NCBI RefSeq assembly: GCF_003330725.1
Contig: NZ_CP030840.1
Coordinates: 4,712,001-4,776,000, forward strand
Source: Acidisarcina polymorpha
Lineage (GTDB): Bacteria > Acidobacteriota > Terriglobia > Terriglobales > Acidobacteriaceae
Length of the DNA stretch: 64,000 nucleotides
Reading direction: 5' to 3'
The translations under genes and the position numbers were made by a program. Under the pieces are notes generated by a model that worked only from the letters and a program-made list of their open reading frames with translations, did not search any database and had not been told where the DNA came from. Positions 19,209 to 27,062 of the stretch are shown here, in pieces. The first letter of the stretch is position 1, and each line of letters starts with the position of its first letter.

Positions 19209-21534
19209 GTTCCCCTCCCTTTCGCTGAGTAACTAGGTCCGAACCGGAATATCCATAGCAGCTATATCGCTTTTCTGCCTCCCTCTCGATCCCGTTTAGG
19301 ACGATGCCCGTCGGTGATCCGCCGTGCATCTGCAGGAGACGGTAGCTTCGGGCAAGCAACTGGCGATCCGTGTATTTATAGCGCCCAAGCAACAGGGTCG
19401 TATCGACGAGGCCGCTTAGAATGACCGAGTCAGTCGCAGATAAAACGGGTGCGGCGTCGATGATTACAAACGAGTATTCCCGCCTCCAAGCCGCGAGGGC
19501 TTCTAACATCCGAGTTGAACTTAGCAGGTCGGTCGGTTCGGTAGGAGGGGCGCCTGCGACCAGTAACTTAAGGTTTGGCAGGGAGGTAACCGGAGCAGAG
19601 TACTGCGATGAGTCCTTTTCGCTTGAGCTTCCTGAAAGGATAGAACTGAGTCCGCCCTCCATCGCGACATCAAATGTTGTGTGTAGTTTCGGGCGCCTCA
19701 GATCACCATCCACCAGTAGGACCTTTTTGCCTTGCCTCGCCAGCAGGACAGCGAAGTTCGCTGCAAGCGTGCTCTTTCCTTCGCCTTCAATCGAGCTGGT
19801 GATTAGCACGACTTGTGGTGGAGAGCCGCCTTTGGATAGGTATAGAGAAGTTCGAATCGCCCTGAGCGCCTCCACATAGCCGCTATTAGGCTGTTGAAGT
19901 GCGATGACATTCCTAGTAACTGGATCAACCGCATCAATTCGGTCGAGACCAGATGAGGAGGTCAACCGAAGAAAGGTTGCCGGCCGGTCGAAAGCCGGGA
20001 GGATGCCTATAGGAACCCCGCCTAACATCAACTCAAGTTCATCTAGGTCCTGAATCTTGGTGTCCGTAGTGTCGAAGAGCAAGGCTGCGCAGAAACCAAG
20101 GAATAAGCCGGATGCCAGTCCTCCGCCGAGGAAGAGTGGGATGTTGGGCTTGGTGGGCTTGGCAGGCGATCGGCCCGGATCGACGACACTTACATTAGTG
20201 GAGCGCAGTCCCTCAAGTAAACCTGCCTCCTTCAACCTGCCCAACAGGCTAACGTAGAGGGTTCGGCTGTCCGTAGCTTCCTGTCGAGTCAGTTCGTATT
20301 CGATGGTTTTATCGTTGAGCGCGTCTGCTCGCTTTTTTAGCGCTTTGTAGGACATCTGGCTCTGGGCCTCGGCCGTTTTGGCTACTTTAAAATCGTTCTC
20401 AGCGCGCGCTCCCATCCGCGCCACCTCCGAGGCGATCGCCGCTTGTATCACTTGCAGGTTACTTTTCATGTCGACTAGTTTTGGGTAGTCAGGGCTGAAC
20501 TTAGAGGAATACTCAGCCATCTGACCCTGTAGCACTGCCTCCTGTGATCGTAGCCCCTGAATCAAGCTCAGGGAACTTGCCACTCCGGAAGAGGCGGCAC
20601 CGAGCATAGGACTACCGGCAAGACCCGAGATTAGCTCCGGATCGCCCGTCTTCACGATCTGCTCAACCGCGCCAGTTAGGATGCGGTTTGACTCTGCCCC
20701 GCTCAGAGCAGTAGTAGCTAGCTCCAACCTGTTGATGTCGCTGCTGTATGCCTGCGTCTTACCGTCTGGCCCGCCGTCACCCACGGTGTAGACGCCCGCT
20801 TCCTTCTGCAGGTCGGCAACCTTCGCCTGTAGTGCTTCGCTTTGCTTCCTTAAATCTGCCATCTGGCTTGTCAGCCACTGCGACGTCTGGGCCGTTGCCT
20901 TATAGCGTGTCTCAAAGGAGAAGTTGGTCAGATCTTGCGCAAGAGCGTTAACAACCGATTCGGCGAGCTTTCGATCTGAACTAACGTAGCTTATCTGGAT
21001 AAGACGGGTACCCACTACAGGTGTAACCGTTAAATTCTTGCTGAAGACTTTCAGCGCATGAGACATTCGACCAGGGGATTGCTGCAAGGATGCACCGGGA
21101 GGGTCGGACGCACCACCGGGTGAAAAGATGCCCAAAACCATGTCGATAGGGTTGAACTTGGATTCGAAGTCCGGCGTCTTATCCAGGTGTAGGTCTTCGA
21201 TGACGCGCAAGGCCAGACTGTCCGACTGAAGGATATTTGTCTGAGTCTGAAGCGTAATGTTCTCATCAAGCGCATCTTCGTCGGCTGCGCCGCCTTGCAT
21301 CATGCTTTCGAGGCGTAGGGCATCTGATGAATCCTTCTGGATCTGGATCGTACCTGTTGCCATGTATCGCCGGGTACTCAGCAGGCAGTAGAGACTGGCT
21401 ATGGCCAAAAACGCGAAGGTTACACCGGCGATGATCGCACGACGGCGCACGACTAAGGCTCCCATGTCACTGATGGTAAGGGGAGTCTCGGGTATAGGAG
21501 TGTAAATACTTTGCGGACTTGGAAGAGTCTTCAC
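19195..21534 (-). CDS. Polysaccharide co-polymerase / tyrosine autokinase, Wzc type (BY-kinase)
   Basis: This 779-residue protein has a Wzz domain with a first membrane segment near residues 33-50, a long periplasmic coiled-coil part, a second membrane segment near 460-480, and a cytoplasmic BY-kinase domain. The kinase shows Walker A SSIEGEGKSTLAANFA, Walker A' LLVDGDLRRPKLH and Walker B FVIIDAAPVL. A tyrosine cluster, RYSCYGYSG, lies 20 residues from the C-terminus, as needed for autophosphorylation control of chain length. The start is GTG, with AGGTG upstream. It is the first gene of the autokinase-Wza-GT2 run. Confidence 0.94.
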   Translation of the reverse strand: MKTLPSPQSIYTPIPETPLTISDMGALVVRRRAIIAGVTFAFLAIASLYCLLSTRRYMATGTIQIQKDSSDALRLESMMQGGAADEDALDENITLQTQTNILQSDSLALRVIEDLHLDKTPDFESKFNPIDMVLGIFSPGGASDPPGASLQQSPGRMSHALKVFSKNLTVTPVVGTRLIQISYVSSDRKLAESVVNALAQDLTNFSFETRYKATAQTSQWLTSQMADLRKQSEALQAKVADLQKEAGVYTVGDGGPDGKTQAYSSDINRLELATTALSGAESNRILTGAVEQIVKTGDPELISGLAGSPMLGAASSGVASSLSLIQGLRSQEAVLQGQMAEYSSKFSPDYPKLVDMKSNLQVIQAAIASEVARMGARAENDFKVAKTAEAQSQMSYKALKKRADALNDKTIEYELTRQEATDSRTLYVSLLGRLKEAGLLEGLRSTNVSVVDPGRSPAKPTKPNIPLFLGGGLASGLFLGFCAALLFDTTDTKIQDLDELELMLGGVPIGILPAFDRPATFLRLTSSSGLDRIDAVDPVTRNVIALQQPNSGYVEALRAIRTSLYLSKGGSPPQVVLITSSIEGEGKSTLAANFAVLLARQGKKVLLVDGDLRRPKLHTTFDVAMEGGLSSILSGSSSEKDSSQYSAPVTSLPNLKLLVAGAPPTEPTDLLSSTRMLEALAAWRREYSFVIIDAAPVLSATDSVILSGLVDTTLLLGRYKYTDRQLLARSYRLLQMHGGSPTGIVLNGIEREAEKRYSCYGYSGSDLVTQRKGGEHANA

Positions 21535-21572
21535 TTAGCACCTCAATATGAGTGGGTCAGTCGTGTATCTGA

Positions 21573-21601
21573 ACGGTATTATTACGACGCTACTAAGTCA
21601 A
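21573..21601 (-). promoter_or_regulatory. Candidate promoter of the autokinase-export operon
   Basis: On the minus strand TTGACT (21596-21601) is followed after 17 bp by TACCGT (21573-21578), giving a leader of about 32 nt before the GTG start at 21534. The same -10-like hexamer TACCGT appears in the candidate gcvT promoter. A TAATAC at 14-bp spacing is an alternative -10. Confidence 0.35.
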
Positions 21602-21647
21602 CGGGGTATAAAGTACCACGGAGCAGAGTAACGTTAGTCCCATGTGG

Positions 21648-22454
21648 TTAGACCGGCTGGCCTACTAAACCAGGATTAGACAACATGTGCCCGGGACGTT
21701 CTTCAACAGTAGGTGCTGCTGAGGAACTCGCACCCGCGGCGTGCTCCCCGAATGTGTGACCTCTAATAGTTAAGTAGAACAATAGCTCGATTCGACTAGA
21801 TACCCCCAACTTCTCGAACGCCCGGAATAGGTAATTCTTAACGGTGTGTTCGCTTAGGCTTAGTTCTTGGGCAATAGTACGATTGGTCTTACCTTGCGCG
21901 GCCTTCTGAACAACCTGCAACTCCCGCATCGTGAGAGTGTGTACACTGCCCGCCGCAGAGAGAACGGGGGCCGGAATATTACGAAAGGCTTCAAGCAAAA
22001 TGCTTGATTCAGACTTTCCTGCCCAAATAACTCCCTTTCTTACACAATCAATGCACTCAAGAAACTCGGTCATAGGCTGCTGGCGAGAGAAGACCCCGCG
22101 TGCTCCAGCTCGAAAGGCGCTAATTACGGATGTGCGGGATACCTGATCCAGCAGGATTACGATGCTAGTGTGCGGGTAGGTACGAGATACGAGATCTGCA
22201 AGAGAGAGACCGCTGGTGGTGCCTGACTTTAATTCCGCACCAATGACTATAAGGCCAATTTCGCGGACTGCCATTCGCTTGAGTAGTTCGGAGGAAAGTA
22301 TTGGGCTCGCTTCGAACTTGCGGTTTCGGACGAGAGCGTCGGCAAGTAACTGGCTGCTCATCGAATCACGATCTACTATTAAGGCTCGTCGACTGGCATG
22401 AATTTCTGAAGGGCTTTGGAAAGTGACCTCAGATCGGACGGGTCTGCTAGGCAT
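21648..22454 (-). CDS. LuxR-family regulator with atypical receiver domain (paralogue A)
   Basis: This 268-residue regulator has an N-terminal receiver-like domain (ALIVDRDSMSSQLLADAL onward) and a C-terminal GerE/LuxR helix-turn-helix (LTMRELQVVQKAAQGKTNR, then LSLSEHTVKNYLFRAFEKLG). The receiver keeps the acidic pair at the first strand, but the third strand reads LIVIGAELKSG. The phosphoacceptor is therefore either Gly (strand alignment) or Glu (alignment from the later GL motif), and the usual Lys near the end of strand 5 is replaced in GVFSRQQ. It probably controls the EPS genes. It sits 113 bp upstream of the autokinase on the same strand and is a close paralogue of the gene at 26049. 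Confidence 0.88.
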   Translation of the reverse strand: MPSRPVRSEVTFQSPSEIHASRRALIVDRDSMSSQLLADALVRNRKFEASPILSSELLKRMAVREIGLIVIGAELKSGTTSGLSLADLVSRTYPHTSIVILLDQVSRTSVISAFRAGARGVFSRQQPMTEFLECIDCVRKGVIWAGKSESSILLEAFRNIPAPVLSAAGSVHTLTMRELQVVQKAAQGKTNRTIAQELSLSEHTVKNYLFRAFEKLGVSSRIELLFYLTIRGHTFGEHAAGASSSAAPTVEERPGHMLSNPGLVGQPV

Positions 22455-22960
22455 TGGGTACGCTCCGCAACCCCGGGGAATGGGGTAGTTTGAATGTCAA
22501 GTGGAATTGCTCGTGCCGGATTCGGGTTAGCGTAGGTCTTGAGCGCCTACGTTGGCTTACGTGGGCTTCATTATGTGTCGACTTGTGGCGGTTTGCAAGC
22601 ATTTTAGCGGCGCCACATACTTTATTCTCTACACCTTACCGGTCTAGCGCCTCATCTCAAGATGCCGCTTCGTCTCCGTTTTGATGGTCTTTGTGGACGC
22701 ATCGGCAGGTGTCTAAACCGTCCTTGTCTCACAACCTCTTCACACTTTCAGCGGCTTGTAAGCGCCACGGCGGTGCCGTAAGTTGTCGACAACGTCGAAT
22801 GTAGCTTCGCGCTATAGATGAATAGATCAGTAGGTGCATGGCCCTGCTGTATACGAATCAGCCGCTGGGGAGCAGTTAACTCGGATCAGGGCAAGCTATT
22901 GCGAGTTGATGACGGACGGGCTTTAAGGATGGACTGCGAATAGAAGGAGGGTTTTAGTCG
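22455..22960. other. Divergent intergenic region between regulator A and EPS genes
   Basis: This 506-bp stretch holds no convincing gene. It contains the perfect 12-bp palindrome listed separately. It also has a possible plus-strand promoter: TTGCGA (22899-22904), 17 bp, then TTTAAG (22922-22927), ahead of the small membrane gene. No RNA gene was seen. Confidence 0.5.
22782..22793. promoter_or_regulatory. Perfect 12-bp palindrome upstream of EPS regulator A
   Basis: GTTGTCGACAAC is self-complementary and lies between the divergent regulator A gene and the small membrane gene/glycosyltransferase pair. It could be an operator, for example for one of the two LuxR-type regulators, but a chance palindrome cannot be excluded. 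No second copy was noticed upstream of the other regulator. Confidence 0.3.
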
Positions 22961-23179
22961 ATGAATCATTCATTGGGAAGCTCACATGCCCGCTGGCTCT
23001 GTGTATCTAGGCGGGTCGTCGAATTAATGGCCGTGCTATTGCTGGCGTTCGTTGGCACTCTGATCAACCTCGCCTTCGGATGGATCGCGCCTTTAGTACG
23101 AACAATACCGGTTAAGAGTGTCCGAGACGCAAAGGGAATGCCAGTTCCAGTGACCGCCAAGGCATCGAAGCAATTCTAA
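22961..23179 (+). CDS. Small single-pass membrane protein
   Basis: This 72-residue product has one clear membrane segment, about residues 20-46 (VVELMAVLLLAFVGTLINLA), a positive N-terminal side and a short basic tail. GAAGGAGG lies 10 bp before the ATG. It ends 31 bp before the glycosyltransferase at 23211 on the same strand, so it is probably co-transcribed with it. No family is recognised; a role in membrane attachment of the EPS machinery would be a guess. Confidence 0.55.
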   Translation: MNHSLGSSHARWLCVSRRVVELMAVLLLAFVGTLINLAFGWIAPLVRTIPVKSVRDAKGMPVPVTAKASKQF

Positions 23180-23210
23180 CGAAACACTGAATTAAGAGGA
23201 CCCCCAAGAG

Positions 23211-24320
23211 ATGCGCGTAGCGATAGTACACTATTGGTTCTTAGTTTGCGGCGGTGGGGAGCGGGTAATCGAAGTACTCGGAGAGATGTTCCCGCAGGCG
23301 GATATTTTCGCGTTGTTCGCGGAACCCTCGTCGATGCCGGCCAGCCTTAGCTCACACCGGACTAAAATGTCGTTCTTAGATAGCAGCAAGATGGCACGGC
23401 GGTACAGCAGGGCGGTGTTCCCGATCTTTCCCGTCGCAATTGAATCATTCGACCTGCGTGATTACGACCTAATCATCTCAAGTGATTCCCCACCCATGAA
23501 GGGTGTAGTAACCGCACCAGGACAGGTGCATATCTGTTACTGCCATACACCTGGTCGCTTCTTGTGGGATTTCCACGACGAGTTCAAGAGCAGCTTACCG
23601 TGGGCGGCGCGGCCCGCATTTTCCATAACAAGTAGCTATTTGAGGAATTGGGATTTTAGTGCAGCCCAACGAGTAAATAAGTTTGTAGCCAACTCGCGAC
23701 ATGTCGCCGGCAGGATCAAGACTTATTATCAACGGGACAGTACGGTTATTTACCCGCCGGTTAATACCTCTACCGCCTATGTTGACAATAAGGTAGGTGA
23801 CTACTATCTCCACGTCGGCAGGCTGGTGGAGAACAAGCGCATTGACCTGCTGATTCAGGCGTGCAATCGTCTAGACAGAAGGCTCCTGATTGCCGGCACA
23901 GGCCGTGCTGAGAAGGCATTGAAGGCGATCGCCGGGCCAACAACAGAGTTCCTCGGGCGGGTGGACGACAAGGACTTGCCTGGGCTATATGCGAAGGCGA
24001 GAGCGCTGTTGTTTGCCGCAGAAGAAGATTTTGGCATTGTGCCGCTAGAGGCTCAGAGCTATGGCCGTCCGGTGATTGCGTATGGTCGGGGCGGATCTCT
24101 TGAAACAGTTGTGCCTTATGGGGAGTCTCCTCAACCTACCGGAGTGCATTTCGACCAACAGACGGTGCAATCTGTCTGTGAGGGAATTCTCAATTTCGAG
24201 GCTGTTGAAGCTGCATTCGAACCCACCGCCATTAGCGCATTTGCGAGGCGTTTCGATACATCCGTCTTTAAGCAGCGGATGAGCGACTTTATTCAAGGGG
24301 CACTTGCGGAGACTTTCTGA
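23211..24320 (+). CDS. Glycosyltransferase family 4 (WbaZ-like)
   Basis: This 369-residue GT-B enzyme starts MRVAIVHYWFLVCGGGERVIEVL and contains YCHTPGRFLWD and YYLHVGRLVENKRIDLLIQA, a layout typical of WbaZ-like mannosyltransferases. The E-x7-E motif is EDFGIVPLEAQ, followed by GRPVIAYGRGGSLETV. AGAGGA lies upstream of the ATG. It probably adds mannose or a related sugar to the EPS repeat; the donor assignment is inference from family resemblance. Confidence 0.92.
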   Translation: MRVAIVHYWFLVCGGGERVIEVLGEMFPQADIFALFAEPSSMPASLSSHRTKMSFLDSSKMARRYSRAVFPIFPVAIESFDLRDYDLIISSDSPPMKGVVTAPGQVHICYCHTPGRFLWDFHDEFKSSLPWAARPAFSITSSYLRNWDFSAAQRVNKFVANSRHVAGRIKTYYQRDSTVIYPPVNTSTAYVDNKVGDYYLHVGRLVENKRIDLLIQACNRLDRRLLIAGTGRAEKALKAIAGPTTEFLGRVDDKDLPGLYAKARALLFAAEEDFGIVPLEAQSYGRPVIAYGRGGSLETVVPYGESPQPTGVHFDQQTVQSVCEGILNFEAVEAAFEPTAISAFARRFDTSVFKQRMSDFIQGALAETF

Positions 24321-24759
24321 AGACCTTAGCGGCAGAGGTGGCCTGATTTCCTTCTCATTAAGCGTCGCCCTTGCCGGATACTCGACGGGTTAATTGTGGT
24401 GGCTGGGTTCAAAGAGTCAGAGCGTTGACACGGCGTGCAACCGATCGACGTCCGCGCCCCGCTTGTCTAAAAGGTCTGGACCTGGTACGCGGCAGCCGCC
24501 GTTCCTAGAGTGGTAGCTTAGGAGCTGGGTTACCGATCAGGCTTTGTCGCCGCTCGTGTGGCTCCTGGTATCGATGGCGGTCCGGCAGGGGCGGGTGGGT
24601 GCACACGCCCAGGAAATCCAATAAACTAAAGAGCATCGTAAGGTGCTATCGTCGATAGCTACGGACAGGTGTGCAATCACTGAAGGCAGTGGATCGTCTG
24701 GGGCGCGGTTCCCTGACGATTCTTGGTTGAGTGACAGCAATTGAACTCTAAAAGGCGCC
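24321..24759. other. Intergenic, no gene recognised
   Basis: This 439-bp stretch follows the WbaZ-like glycosyltransferase. Short frames on both strands have no supporting ribosome-binding site or recognisable product. Nothing else was seen. Confidence 0.5.
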
Positions 24760-25002
24760 ATGGTCCCGCAGAATAATCCCGGCCCGATGCTAAGGTCCAT
24801 CGTCCGTATCCTATCAATGATATGGGCAACGAGCGTGCTCTATGCGCTAAGGGCGCTAGGGCAGCACTCTTTCATCATGGTTGCCAGGGAAGCCCCGCTG
24901 TTTCGAGCGTCCATTGGGGTCGCGATTGGTACTCCACTCCTCATTTCGGTTGGCGCCGTAATCCTGGGCATATCGGGGGCCAGGGGAGCATTCGATGAGT
25001 GA
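24760..25002 (+). CDS. Possible small two-pass membrane protein
   Basis: This 80-residue frame encodes two hydrophobic segments (RSIVRILSMIWATSVLYAL and IGVAIGTPLLISVGAVILG) separated by a short polar loop. The ribosome-binding site is weak (AAAAGG about 5 bp upstream). The hydrophobic pattern is more regular than expected by chance, but no family is recognised and it stands alone between spacers. It should be treated as tentative. Confidence 0.38.
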   Translation: MVPQNNPGPMLRSIVRILSMIWATSVLYALRALGQHSFIMVAREAPLFRASIGVAIGTPLLISVGAVILGISGARGAFDE

Positions 25003-25315
25003 GATCTGATTCAGGTTGCCAGAGCATCATCGAGCCACACCGCGACACCATGAGTTCGGCTCGTGAAGGTGGCAGAGATGTAGAGTGTAGGTGACACTCG
25101 GGCGTTTCCCTCTCTTCCACGAAACCAGCTTCCTCTGCCAGCCTCTATCATCAGGTTAGCCATCACCCGCGCCCATCTCGTAGAGCTAAGAAGGCTATTT
25201 GGCAGTCGCATGGAATGGACATAACGGGACGAACGATTGCTCGTGCGGCCAAAGATGAACTGACAATCAAAGCCATAGAGACTAAGGCGGCTACGCGGGA
25301 AGCAACTGCCCAGAG
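25003..25315. other. Intergenic downstream of the PilZ-like gene
   Basis: This 313-bp stretch contains a minus-strand frame (25011-25319) with a TTG start overlapping the stop of the PilZ-like gene. Its product is not recognisable and its composition is rich in Arg and Ser as in out-of-frame reads, so it was not called. Nothing else was seen. Confidence 0.45.
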
Positions 25316-25675
25316 TCAATTGATATAGCCGTTGTGGGTTGGATCTATAATCTGGCAGTCTTCGAACACTCCTTGAAATAAGAATCCAGTGTATCCATCT
25401 TCGTCGAAGACCCTAGCCACCGTGCCAAAGCTTTCCATCCGTAATAAACCCACGGTCTCATCCGGGGAGGGAATGAGAACCTCAATGTGAACATCAGCAC
25501 CGACGGGAGGCGAGCGTTTGCTCAGTACCCACGCGGCGCGCCAAGAGATGTATTTCGTGAAACCGCCTTCGGTATGGTCTGTCCCGTCTGACCAGCGGAA
25601 TATAATTGGAAGTCGAAGTTTAAACCGGCGGCCTCTTCGTTGCATACCAGAGTTCATTGCCGTGACGTTCCGCAT
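25316..25675 (-). CDS. PilZ-like domain protein with degenerate c-di-GMP motif
   Basis: This 119-residue single-domain protein has the PilZ N-terminal arginine patch RRGRRFKLRLPIIFRW followed by the beta-barrel pattern. The second c-di-GMP motif, normally D/N-x-S-x-x-G, reads YISWRA, so the acidic/amide residue and the glycine are both missing and only the serine remains. It may be a non-binding PilZ protein acting through protein contacts. PilZ proteins often control EPS output, and this one stands next to the EPS genes and regulator B. The start could also be at an internal Met (codon 7 or 11). Confidence 0.65.
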   Translation of the reverse strand: MRNVTAMNSGMQRRGRRFKLRLPIIFRWSDGTDHTEGGFTKYISWRAAWVLSKRSPPVGADVHIEVLIPSPDETVGLLRMESFGTVARVFDEDGYTGFLFQGVFEDCQIIDPTHNGYIN

Positions 25676-26048
25676 ACGATGAGCGTAGGCTAGCGCGCTA
25701 TCGGTTACAAGCCGCCGAAGCGTTCAAATAGCTGTGAGAAGATAGGGTCTCATCAAGCAATTTAGTTACTCTGGACCACCCTCAATAATGGTAATTAGAC
25801 ATGGTAGGGTGTGAGTTGGTTCGCACTACTTCATGTAGAGAGTAAAGTGTTCTTACTTGCTAAATGCCTTGCAATCCTATAGGCACTGCCACATAATTGA
25901 CGCTAATCGCGAGCCATCGCGCGAGCAATTGTCAGAAGCGTAGATCTATTTAGGATCTTTCGACGACAGAGATGTATCCTCGCCAAGTCCGACCATTGCT
26001 GGTTTAAGGTATTGGCCTATAACAGTTGAGAGCGAGTGGAGAGACCCT
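25676..26048. other. Divergent spacer between PilZ-like gene and regulator B
   Basis: This 373-bp region is AT-rich and carries the candidate promoter for regulator B near its right end. No gene was recognised. Confidence 0.5.
25996..26023 (+). promoter_or_regulatory. Candidate promoter of LuxR-type regulator B
   Basis: TTGCTG (25996-26001) is followed after 16 bp by TATAAC (26018-26023). Transcription would start near 26030, 19 nt before the ATG at 26049, with GGAGAG (26038-26043) as ribosome-binding site. Confidence 0.42.
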
Positions 26049-26858
26049 ATGCCATCAAAACTCAGTGGAGTAGAGATGCTTCCGAATATCAAGAGCGACT
26101 CGGGCCCCCATGCTCGAGCGTTGATAGTGGATCGGGATTCAATGAGCAGCCAATTGCTTGCCGATGCTCTTGTTCGCGGTCGAAAGTATGATGCGAGTGC
26201 GATTCTCTCGTCGGACCTTTCAAGGACCATAGATCAAGGCGGCATAGAGCTAGTAGTCATTGGCGCCGATGTGAAGTGCAACTCCGGAAGCGGGCTCGAC
26301 CTGGCGCAGCTTGTGGGGCAGACTCATCCCGGGACGGGCATAGTGATCCTGTTGAATCAACCATCTCGCACTTCCGTTATCACTGCATTTCGATCTGGCG
26401 CTCGTGGTGTCTTCTCCAGGCAGCAGACCATGACCGAGTTTCTCGAATGCGTGGATTTCGTTCGAAGAGGTTACATATGGGCTGGCAGGGCGGAGAGCAG
26501 TGTGTTGCTTGCGGCCCTACGAAACATTCCGGGGCCGACTCTTTTCAGTGATGCCGGCGTTCAGTCCTTGACGGTTCGAGAATTAGAAGTCGTTCAAAAA
26601 GCCGCTCAGGGAAAGACCAACCGGGTCATCGCCCTGGAGTTGGGGTTGAGCGAACACACCGTCAAAAATTATCTCTTCAGAGCGTTTGACAAAGTTGGCG
26701 TGTCAAGCCGGGTTGAATTGTTGTTCTGCCTGACGGTTAAGGGACATACGTTCAGCAAGAGTGGCGGCAATGGAGTTGAGAATGCTGGAGTGCGCCTAGG
26801 GGGCCGGGAGGTACAGACTCTGGCAACGCCGCACCTGCCTCTTGCAAATGGTTGTTGA
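26049..26858 (+). CDS. LuxR-family regulator with receiver-like domain (paralogue B)
   Basis: This 269-residue protein is a close paralogue of the regulator at 21648. It has the same start (ALIVDRDSMSSQLLADALVR), the same GARGVFSRQQ-MTEFLEC segment in place of the usual Lys region, and the same GerE helix-turn-helix (LTVRELEVVQKAAQGKTNR, LGLSEHTVKNYLFRAFDKVG). The third strand reads LVVIGADVKCNSGSGLDL. The residue at the position that is Glu in paralogue A is Asp here, so B may still be phosphorylatable while A may not. It lies just before the lectin array and is a candidate activator of it, by location only. Confidence 0.88.
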   Translation: MPSKLSGVEMLPNIKSDSGPHARALIVDRDSMSSQLLADALVRGRKYDASAILSSDLSRTIDQGGIELVVIGADVKCNSGSGLDLAQLVGQTHPGTGIVILLNQPSRTSVITAFRSGARGVFSRQQTMTEFLECVDFVRRGYIWAGRAESSVLLAALRNIPGPTLFSDAGVQSLTVRELEVVQKAAQGKTNRVIALELGLSEHTVKNYLFRAFDKVGVSSRVELLFCLTVKGHTFSKSGGNGVENAGVRLGGREVQTLATPHLPLANGC

Positions 26859-26896
26859 TGGATCAAAGCGCCTGTCACTACGGTCTGTGTAGATAC

Positions 26897-26914
26897 TGAG
26901 CGCTGTTTCGCTCA
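26897..26914. repeat. Short inverted repeat after regulator B
   Basis: TGAGCG (26897-26902) and CGCTCA (26909-26914) are exact complements with a 6-nt loop, 38 bp after the stop of regulator B. There is no U-run, so it is weak as a terminator; it could also be an operator ahead of the lectin array. Confidence 0.35.
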
Positions 26915-27062
26915 AGGCGACTTAGCCTGAGTCTGTGCTTTATACGAAAGAGCAGCTGGCCTCAATGGGCGGTAAGTTGATTCTGCTCTCAAGGCGGCGA
27001 CGAACACAATACCTGTTGCACTCCGGTCTTTATGTTTCAACTAGTGTGGAGCGAGATACCGA

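Noticed and set aside
25011-25319. 102-residue frame after the PilZ-like gene
   Set aside because: TTG start inside the upstream stop, no recognisable product and Arg/Ser-rich composition.
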